Below, piece after piece: positions 7,422-12,408 of a DNA stretch of 12,408 nucleotides (position 1 is its first letter; each line of letters begins with the position of its first letter). This stretch comes from JBBDIP01 sp964602455 (lineage in GTDB: Bacteria > Bacillota > Sulfobacillia > Fermentithermobacillales > Fermentithermobacillaceae), in contig CAZRRG010000066.1 in NCBI GenBank assembly GCA_964602455.1, forward strand, positions 1 to 12,408. Reading direction: 5' to 3'. The notes beneath the pieces are model-generated. The model saw only the letters and a program-made list of their open reading frames with translations. It searched no databases and was not told the origin of the DNA. The position numbers and the translations under genes were made by a program.

Positions 7422-9164
7422 TCATTGAGTTCTTTCCTTGCGGGCTATTGCTGCCAGGGTGGAAGCATCCAACTCCTCAACCACATAAAGCGTACCCTTC
7501 GCGACCTGGGTCATCTGCCGCAGAAAACCGGAGTTGGGTTCCAGGCCGATGCAGCCAAGCCTCACGCCCTTTCGCGCCAGTTCTTTAGCTGCCGCGAGCG
7601 CGTCTTCGATGGGTGACATGGACCTTGACGGCACGGTCGGGATTCCATCGGTGACGCAAAGGACCAGGGGCTTATGCAGCGAGTGAGATGCCAGCTCGAG
7701 GGCCTTCTCCAGGCCGCGGGCAAGAGGGGTTAGTCCCAACGCCTGGATCTCGCGGAGACCAGTCTCCACCTTGCGCAGGCTCCTGGTGAACGGGCACACA
7801 ACTTTCACGTCCGAGTCCTGGAAGGCGACAATGGATACCCGGTCCTTTCCCGCGAGCACCAGGTGGCGCGCGAGCTCCTTGGCAGCTCGCATCCGTCTCC
7901 CGGCCATCGAGGCGGAAGCATCCAGGAGCAGTATGACGGGGCTTCCCTTCTTGGCTCGGGAGTGGCTGAACCTAAGGTCTTCCAGCCTGTAGGACGCCTG
8001 CCGCGGCAGGTCTGGACTCAGCGCTGATGCGACTTCGGATCTCAGCGTCGCGGCGATGACTGTTTGGGGGACTGCGAGGTCTCCCATGGGCTCGCCCTGC
8101 TGCCTGGGAAGGGCGATGCCTCTACCGCGGCTGTAGCACGGCTCCGTCTTGTGCCCCTTGCGCTCTCCCTGAGGGACCTTGTTCCGCGGCAGCGACCACA
8201 ACAGCCTTCGCAGGTATGCCTCGATCTCATGCGCATGCCTGGTGACGTACGAGAGGACATCGGCTCCATCCTGCGTCAAAGAGTACTTCTGCCCGTCGTA
8301 CTTCATCAGGTTGGAGCGGGTGAGCGCCTGCCGGATCTCCTCGACGCTCCTGTCTGTGCCTTGCCTCAGCTTGGAGAACTCGCCCGCTTTCATCCCCTTG
8401 GTCAGCTGCTCGAGGAGCCGCCGGGCGCTCTCCGCCGACCCAACGTCCTCCGCGAACCTTCTCGCCAGGGCCTCCTGCCGGAACATGGACGACTGACCGG
8501 CCTCCCCCTGGCCCAGGGGCGACTGCCTCAGCAGCGAGTCGCTGGATGCCTGGTAGGCGCTGATGTCCACTGGGGTCGTGCCGCGCGCTGTCCGGACTCT
8601 CCTGACCTTCCTTAGTTCCAGGCCCCCGCTCTCAATCGCCGATTCGACGGCTGCGATCAGGGTGAACAGAGCTGCGACTGTCTCCGGCGCCAGAAGCGCG
8701 GCAACGTGGACATGAGTCTGGTGGGCAGCCCGGACCCCTTCCTCCATTCCGTAGGACAATTGGCCGTCGATGCGGCCTCCGCCGCCCGCAGTCTGCAGGT
8801 CGATGTAAGGGAGGAAGGCTTCCATGGAGCTTACGCAGCCGCCCTGTCCGGTCTGGAACTTGAGCCCGGCTAGAGATGCGAGCATGCTTCTTGCCACGTC
8901 TCTTGGGTCCAACCGTCCGGGGGAATGAAACACGTCCACGTGCAGGATTTCACCTGGGTTCTCCCGTCGGTAGAAGACTCGCCCCGCATCGCTCTCCAGG
9001 ATCGCTGTTACAGTGTCCGGTTCCTTCATGTCCTGCATGTGGACCTGGGTCGAGACAACCGTGGTCTCGCCTACCCGCGCCGCCTTCGACTCGTTCAGCG
9101 CCCGCCAGAGTCTCGTTATGGCGCTGCGCTGGCCCGGAGGCGAGTCTTGGGGGAAGACGATCAA
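7422..9164 (-). CDS. VWA domain protein, magnesium-chelatase ChlD-like
   Basis: This 580-residue soluble protein ends in a von Willebrand A domain (about 405-575) with a complete MIDAS metal site: DASAS (415-419), Thr479 (GLTPL) and Asp506 (VTDG). The stretch before it (GDLAVPQTVIAATLRS at 361-376, then a basic DLRFSHSRAKKGSP region) resembles the linker of ChlD/BchD proteins. The N-terminal 240 residues are not recognised. About 265-325 look like a winged-helix fold (EEIRQALTRSNLMKYD, then YSLTQDGADVL). Proteins of this type form complexes with an AAA+ ring ATPase and act as adaptors in metal insertion or remodelling. Its gene overlaps the ATPase stop by 4 bases (TTGA), and the TTG start has GGAGAG 10 bases upstream, so the pair is almost certainly co-translated. 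The true substrate protein or cofactor is unknown. Confidence 0.85.
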   Translation of the reverse strand: MIVFPQDSPPGQRSAITRLWRALNESKAARVGETTVVSTQVHMQDMKEPDTVTAILESDAGRVFYRRENPGEILHVDVFHSPGRLDPRDVARSMLASLAGLKFQTGQGGCVSSMEAFLPYIDLQTAGGGGRIDGQLSYGMEEGVRAAHQTHVHVAALLAPETVAALFTLIAAVESAIESGGLELRKVRRVRTARGTTPVDISAYQASSDSLLRQSPLGQGEAGQSSMFRQEALARRFAEDVGSAESARRLLEQLTKGMKAGEFSKLRQGTDRSVEEIRQALTRSNLMKYDGQKYSLTQDGADVLSYVTRHAHEIEAYLRRLLWSLPRNKVPQGERKGHKTEPCYSRGRGIALPRQQGEPMGDLAVPQTVIAATLRSEVASALSPDLPRQASYRLEDLRFSHSRAKKGSPVILLLDASASMAGRRMRAAKELARHLVLAGKDRVSIVAFQDSDVKVVCPFTRSLRKVETGLREIQALGLTPLARGLEKALELASHSLHKPLVLCVTDGIPTVPSRSMSPIEDALAAAKELARKGVRLGCIGLEPNSGFLRQMTQVAKGTLYVVEELDASTLAAIARKERTQ

Positions 9165-10588
9165 CTAAGACGGTCTCTCCAATCGGGAGGAGTCACCATG
9201 TCGGGCCATGCCAATGAAGTTAGTCTCTTCGCCTTCTCCGGAGGAGAGATCGGTTTCATCGTGGCCGGGTCTGGAAGGCGCGGCACCGCCGAGCCGCCGC
9301 CAGGCGACTGGACTTGCCGCCGGGATCCCGCGGCGCGCCGGTACCGGTCGAGTAGCCTTTCAAACCAGGAGTGGTCCCTGGTAACCGGCTGCTGGGTAGG
9401 AGGGTTCTCGCGACTGGACGGGGCCCCGTCGACCGAGGCCTGAGACCCGGCTCCAGCAGAGTGCGTTCCTCCTCCATCGGCTGATGTCTCTCCTTGATCC
9501 CCATTATGGCCGGAAGCGGCGGCAGGAGTCTCAGCCACCGCAGGCTCCTGCGTATCGTGCGGGGATGATGGAGGCTTTGCCGCAGCGCCGGCGGCCTTTC
9601 GCAGCTCCAGGTCTTTCAGTATCTCGGATAGGACGGAGGGTTCCACACGGTGGCGCATTACCAGTGGGATCGCCGCCAGCAGGTCGTCGAAAGACACCTC
9701 GTCCTCTTCTTTCATGGCGGCGTTTAGCCTGCTCGCGAGTTCCAGGGCCTCTATCGCTCGGAGGCTCTCCACGTTCCTGTGGACGTAGAGCTGTGACATA
9801 TACCGCACGATGTGTGGCGGTACCACCACGCCGGCGAGACGTGCCGCGGCGGCACGGAGGTCTCCGAAGACGCGGGTTTCCTCGGGGCGATCGGCGCTTC
9901 CGAAGAGAAGTCTTTCCACGACCGCGGGATCGGAGGGCCTTTGCACCGGCACCACCAGGTCGAACCGGTCAGCCAGCTGCTTTCTGATCTCATCGAGCGG
10001 CCCAGGGTCCTCGTCCGGATTGGACGCCGCCCACACCGACGCCAGTACCTCGATCTCACATGGCGGGAGACCGACTTCCTCGATCTTCACCAGGCCGGGC
10101 TTTGTGCCCATGACCGATAGCAGGACATCCGTGATCTCAGGGGCTGTCTCCGCCAGGCGGTTTACCTCGTCGATGAATATGATCCCCCTGTTGGCCATGG
10201 GGATGGATCCGGGGAGTAGGGAGGCCTCGGGCCCTGATTTCTCAGTGAGCCGTCCCAGGTCGATGCTGCCGAGGATGGTACCCAGTTTGGCCCCGTGGCC
10301 CACCTCCACGAAGGGCATCGGGACCGACTCGGACTCCAAGTTGCCGTTGCCTTTGTGCAGGGGGCAGTGGGGAGACTTAGGATCGCACCCGTAGACGCAT
10401 CCCGCGACCCGCGTGATCTCCGGCATTGCTCGCCTGGCCCATCGCATCACTGTGGTCTTCCCTGTGCCTCGCAGTCCTTCAGCGTGGACGTGCAGAGGGA
10501 TGCCGGCCAGTGTGGCAGCCAGAGACATCTCTACCGCCAGGAAAAGGCTTTCGTTGCCAGGATGCCTAAGTGGAGCTCCTCTACCCAA
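9161..10588 (-). CDS. AAA+ ATPase, magnesium-chelatase ChlI-like, with cysteine cluster
   Basis: This 475-residue ATPase of the MoxR/ChlI clade has Walker A GLRGTGKTT (38-46), Walker B GIIFIDEVN (135-143), the ChlI-type LGSIDLGR hairpin (106-113), sensor-1 Asn190 (AASNPDE) and LADRFDLVVPV (205-215). After Walker A it has an insertion, GCVYGCDPKSPHCPLH (63-78), with Cys64, Cys68 and Cys75 plus His74 and His78, which suggests a bound zinc or iron-sulphur cluster. Residues 334-400 are low-complexity (Ala, Gly, Ser, Pro), probably a flexible linker, followed by a basic C-terminal tail (about 405-475). Start TTG 10588 is supported by GGAGG 7 bases upstream and by family-like sequence right after it (NESLFLAVEMSLAATLAG). 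That GGAGG lies inside the 3' arm of a strong hairpin. The VWA gene overlaps its end by 4 bases; together they look like a ChlI/ChlD-type motor-adaptor pair. No large chelatase subunit (ChlH/CobN) is seen. Confidence 0.87.
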   Translation of the reverse strand: MGRGAPLRHPGNESLFLAVEMSLAATLAGIPLHVHAEGLRGTGKTTVMRWARRAMPEITRVAGCVYGCDPKSPHCPLHKGNGNLESESVPMPFVEVGHGAKLGTILGSIDLGRLTEKSGPEASLLPGSIPMANRGIIFIDEVNRLAETAPEITDVLLSVMGTKPGLVKIEEVGLPPCEIEVLASVWAASNPDEDPGPLDEIRKQLADRFDLVVPVQRPSDPAVVERLLFGSADRPEETRVFGDLRAAAARLAGVVVPPHIVRYMSQLYVHRNVESLRAIEALELASRLNAAMKEEDEVSFDDLLAAIPLVMRHRVEPSVLSEILKDLELRKAAGAAAKPPSSPHDTQEPAVAETPAAASGHNGDQGETSADGGGTHSAGAGSQASVDGAPSSRENPPTQQPVTRDHSWFERLLDRYRRAAGSRRQVQSPGGGSAVPRLPDPATMKPISPPEKAKRLTSLAWPDMVTPPDWRDRLS

Positions 10589-10633
10589 AGCAAAACCTCC
10601 CGCGCTTAGTAGTGTTGCTTGCGCGGGAGGTTT
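10589..10633 (-). terminator. Terminator/attenuator hairpin containing the ATPase gene's ribosome binding site
   Basis: A perfect 13-bp inverted repeat (10593-10605 and 10621-10633, GCGCGGGAGGTTT on one arm) encloses a 15-base loop. On the - strand it starts 30 bases after the stop of the zinc-ribbon gene and is followed by TTTTGCTTTG, as in an intrinsic terminator. The same 3' arm holds GGAGG (10596-10600), placed 7 bases before the TTG start at 10588. Forming the stem would both favour termination and hide the ribosome binding site. On the + strand the stem is followed by CTTTGCC, but no + strand gene ends here. Confidence 0.85.
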
Positions 10634-10663
10634 CTTTGCCTTATGGAGTAAGGAAAGTGTTGC

Positions 10664-11377
10664 CTACCTCTGCAGGTAGCTCTGCATCGCAGACAGGGCT
10701 TGGTCGAACTCCGGCTTCCTCGACAGGAGGAAAGTTACGGCGTTGTCGGCCTTCTTGGCCTTAGTGACGTCGTTGGGGTCGTAGCTCGGCAACTTGGGGT
10801 TCTTCACCTCAAGCACCCCGTACAGGCTTCCCACCTTGAGCTCCAGGCCCGAGACCTCTGACCAGGCGTATTTGGAGCACTTGCGACCCGTGATGGAGCC
10901 CATCGCCAACCCGGATTTCAGGACGTACAGGTTGTTCTTGGTGCACGCGATGGCTTCTCCGGCGTTACCCTGGAGCGAAATGGTGACTGACTCGCCCGGA
11001 GACAGGTTCTCGTCCAGGAGGATACGCAAGCCGCCCAAGTTGGCGGCCGCGTCAGCCTTGCCTCCTGCCGGCGCCGCTGCAGTGGGTGCAGCAGGTGCGG
11101 CGGTCTTGCCTCCCATGGATGACGCAAGAGCCTGCATCACGTACTCATGCTTCTTGACGATGCCGTTCTTCTCCATGCACGAGGTGCACATGTACTGGCC
11201 GTTTACGGTCTTGAAGTGGTCGTCTGTCGCAAAGGCCGTTGTACCGCAGGTCGCGCACTTTACTTTGCCCTTTTTAGACGGCAAGCAGTCCTCACAGAAC
11301 CATTGTCCGTCAACGACGATAAGGGCTGCTCTCCCTACTCCGAAGTTTGATACTCCGCATCCAACGCAATTTGCCAC
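10664..11377 (-). CDS. Double zinc-ribbon protein with C-terminal bacterial PH-like domain
   Basis: This 237-residue soluble protein of unknown function has two N-terminal treble-clef or LIM-like zinc modules: CVGC (Cys4, Cys7) with CEDC (Cys28, Cys31), and CATC (Cys41, Cys44) with CTSC (Cys64, Cys67). A linker rich in Ala, Pro and Gly (about 90-113) follows. The last part (about 118-235) has the alternating strands of a bacterial PH-like domain (YokE type): IACTKNNLYVLKSG, then YAWSEVSGLELKVG, ending in a helix (EFDQALSAMQSYLQR). Such proteins are probably scaffolds that bind partners; no catalytic site is seen. The GTG start at 11377 has GGAGG 9 bases upstream. It is the first gene on the - strand here and lies just upstream of the ATPase operon, separated by the hairpin at 10593-10633. 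Domain reading is fairly sure; role is not known. Confidence 0.8.
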   Translation of the reverse strand: MANCVGCGVSNFGVGRAALIVVDGQWFCEDCLPSKKGKVKCATCGTTAFATDDHFKTVNGQYMCTSCMEKNGIVKKHEYVMQALASSMGGKTAAPAAPTAAAPAGGKADAAANLGGLRILLDENLSPGESVTISLQGNAGEAIACTKNNLYVLKSGLAMGSITGRKCSKYAWSEVSGLELKVGSLYGVLEVKNPKLPSYDPNDVTKAKKADNAVTFLLSRKPEFDQALSAMQSYLQR

Positions 11378-11594
11378 GTGCGGATGCCTCCCTTCCCTAA
11401 TGATCTATCGGCGACTGTGTGTATCGTTTGAGAAGTCGTGAAGGCCGTCTTTAGCCAAATTTGAGACAAATGAGACCAGAGCCCTAAACCCCTCTCCTGT
11501 CGCTACTGCATGGCCGCTGGTTGCGGCGGCGCCGGCAGGTTGTTAACAATCGGAAGCCGAATTTGTTAGCGAAAGCCGTGAAAGGAGAACTACT
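11378..11594. promoter_or_regulatory. Divergent intergenic region with palindromes and a short direct repeat
   Basis: These 217 bases separate divergent genes, so promoters for both must lie here or nearby. Visible elements are a 5-3-5 palindrome ATTTG-AGA-CAAAT (11459-11471), a perfect 10-bp palindrome TTGTTAACAA (11540-11549), and a repeated pair TTGTTA...AAGCCG (11540-11559 and 11563-11578). TTGAGA at 11461 is a possible -35, but no good -10 sits 17 bases on. The elements are candidate operators; none matches a regulator site that I can name. Confidence 0.4.
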
Positions 11595-12408
11595 ATGGAC
11601 GACTTCATCATCAAAAACGTCAGGATAATCGATGGTACCGGATCACCTTGGTTCTACGGTTCGGTAGCCGTCAAGGACGGAGTCATTGTGAAGGTTGGGG
11701 GACACGTCGACGAAGGCGCCGCGAAGGTCATCGATGGACAGGGTCTCGTCCTGGCCCCCGGGTTCATCGACTCTCACAGCCATTCAGATACCACGTGGTT
11801 TGTCGATAACCGCGGCGAGTCCAAGATCCGTCAGGGCGTCACCACGGAAGTCACCGGCCAGTGCGGCGCGTCGGCGGCTCCGGTAACCGAGAAGAGGCTC
11901 GGCGCCCAGGTAACGATTGAGACCGATGAGGGGACTCCGGTGACCTGGCGTACGTTCGCCGAGTACCTAGATGCGCTTGAGAAGGCCGGCGTAGGATTGA
12001 ACGTAGTCCCGCTCGTGGGGCACAGCGCGCTGCGCAGCTCTGCCATGGGGTACGACAACCGTCCGCCAACCCCCGGGGAGCTGGCGGCGATGAAAGAACT
12101 CCTGGTTGAGGCCATGGAGGCTGGGGCTTTCGGATACTCAAGCGGCCTCATCTATCCTCCCAGCTCCTACGCGGACACCGAAGAGCTTATTGAACTGGCC
12201 AAGGTGTTGCGGCCCTACAAGGGCATCTACGAGACCCACATGCGCAATGAGTCGACGGGACTCCTGGACTCTGTGAAAGAGGCCATCCGCATAGGGCGTG
12301 AAGCAGGGGTTTCCGTACAGATATCCCACCACAAGGCGTCCGGCGAGAAGGCCTGGGGCCTGGTCAAGCAGTCCTTGCCCATGATTGAGCAAGCAAGGAA
12401 AGAGGGAG
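11595..12408 (+). CDS. N-acyl-D-amino-acid deacylase / D-aminoacylase (3' truncated by window)
   Basis: The frame is open from the ATG at 11595 to the window end (271 codons; the family is about 480-540 residues). It is an amidohydrolase-superfamily enzyme that removes acyl groups from N-acyl-D-amino acids; related members act on other cyclic or acylated amino acids. Motifs seen are PGFIDSHSHSD (55-65, metal ligands His61 and His63), GQCG with Cys90 (the bridging metal ligand of D-aminoacylase), GYSSGLIYPPSSYA (180-193), ETHMRNE with His215, and QISHHKASG with His245/His246. The N-terminal 55 residues form the usual beta-sandwich start (FIIKNVRIIDGTG). AAAGGAG at 11581-11587 lies 7 bases before the ATG. 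It is divergent from the zinc-ribbon gene and begins its own transcript. The catalytic Asp lies beyond the window, so completeness cannot be judged. Confidence 0.9.
   Translation, partial: MDDFIIKNVRIIDGTGSPWFYGSVAVKDGVIVKVGGHVDEGAAKVIDGQGLVLAPGFIDSHSHSDTTWFVDNRGESKIRQGVTTEVTGQCGASAAPVTEKRLGAQVTIETDEGTPVTWRTFAEYLDALEKAGVGLNVVPLVGHSALRSSAMGYDNRPPTPGELAAMKELLVEAMEAGAFGYSSGLIYPPSSYADTEELIELAKVLRPYKGIYETHMRNESTGLLDSVKEAIRIGREAGVSVQISHHKASGEKAWGLVKQSLPMIEQARKEG

Noticed and set aside
7422..10588. A true magnesium or cobalt chelatase for tetrapyrrole synthesis
   Set aside because: No large porphyrin- or corrin-binding subunit (ChlH/CobN) and no tetrapyrrole gene is in the window, and the ATPase carries a Cys insertion not found in ChlI; only the family resemblance is claimed.
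12138..12392. An 84-codon - strand frame inside the D-aminoacylase gene
   Set aside because: It is the reverse shadow of a clear amidohydrolase frame that is open across the whole right end.

Overview
This is a GC-rich bacterial window with about ten genes. Strong GGAGG-type ribosome binding sites, several GTG/TTG starts, a PepV-type dipeptidase, the short Bacillus-type Orn/Lys/Arg decarboxylase and a ChlI-like ATPase with a cysteine cluster point to a high-GC member of the Bacillota (Firmicutes), probably a peptide-using Clostridia or Limnochordia-like lineage. That placement is an inference from gene families; no rRNA or other marker gene is present.

Left part (1-4060, + strand): the 3' two-thirds of an NCS2/AzgA-type purine permease ends in a strong intrinsic terminator. 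A 418-base gene-free stretch follows, holding five and a half tandem copies of a 33-bp repeat. Then come two M20 metallopeptidases 29 bases apart, an Acy1L2/AbgB-like amidohydrolase and a PepV-like dipeptidase. They look like one transcription unit for breaking down dipeptides or acyl-amino acids, closed by a GC hairpin.

Middle (4114-10588, - strand): a five-gene operon reads right to left: ChlI-like AAA+ ATPase with a Cys cluster, ChlD-like VWA protein, PLP-dependent Orn/Lys/Arg decarboxylase, AMIN-Amidase_3 protein without a signal peptide, and a CofE-like (F420-0:glutamate ligase family) protein. Most junctions overlap by 4 to 11 bases. I know of no described pathway that joins these five families, so this is the best candidate for an undescribed system here.

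Right part: upstream of the operon on the same strand is a small protein with two zinc ribbons and a bacterial PH-like domain (10664-11377). A perfect 13-bp hairpin separates it from the ATPase gene. Its 3' arm carries the ATPase gene's Shine-Dalgarno sequence, so the hairpin could act both as a terminator and as a block on translation. Divergent from it, the + strand starts an N-acyl-D-amino-acid deacylase that runs off the window end. With the M20 peptidases it suggests amino-acid and peptide salvage as a theme on both flanks.
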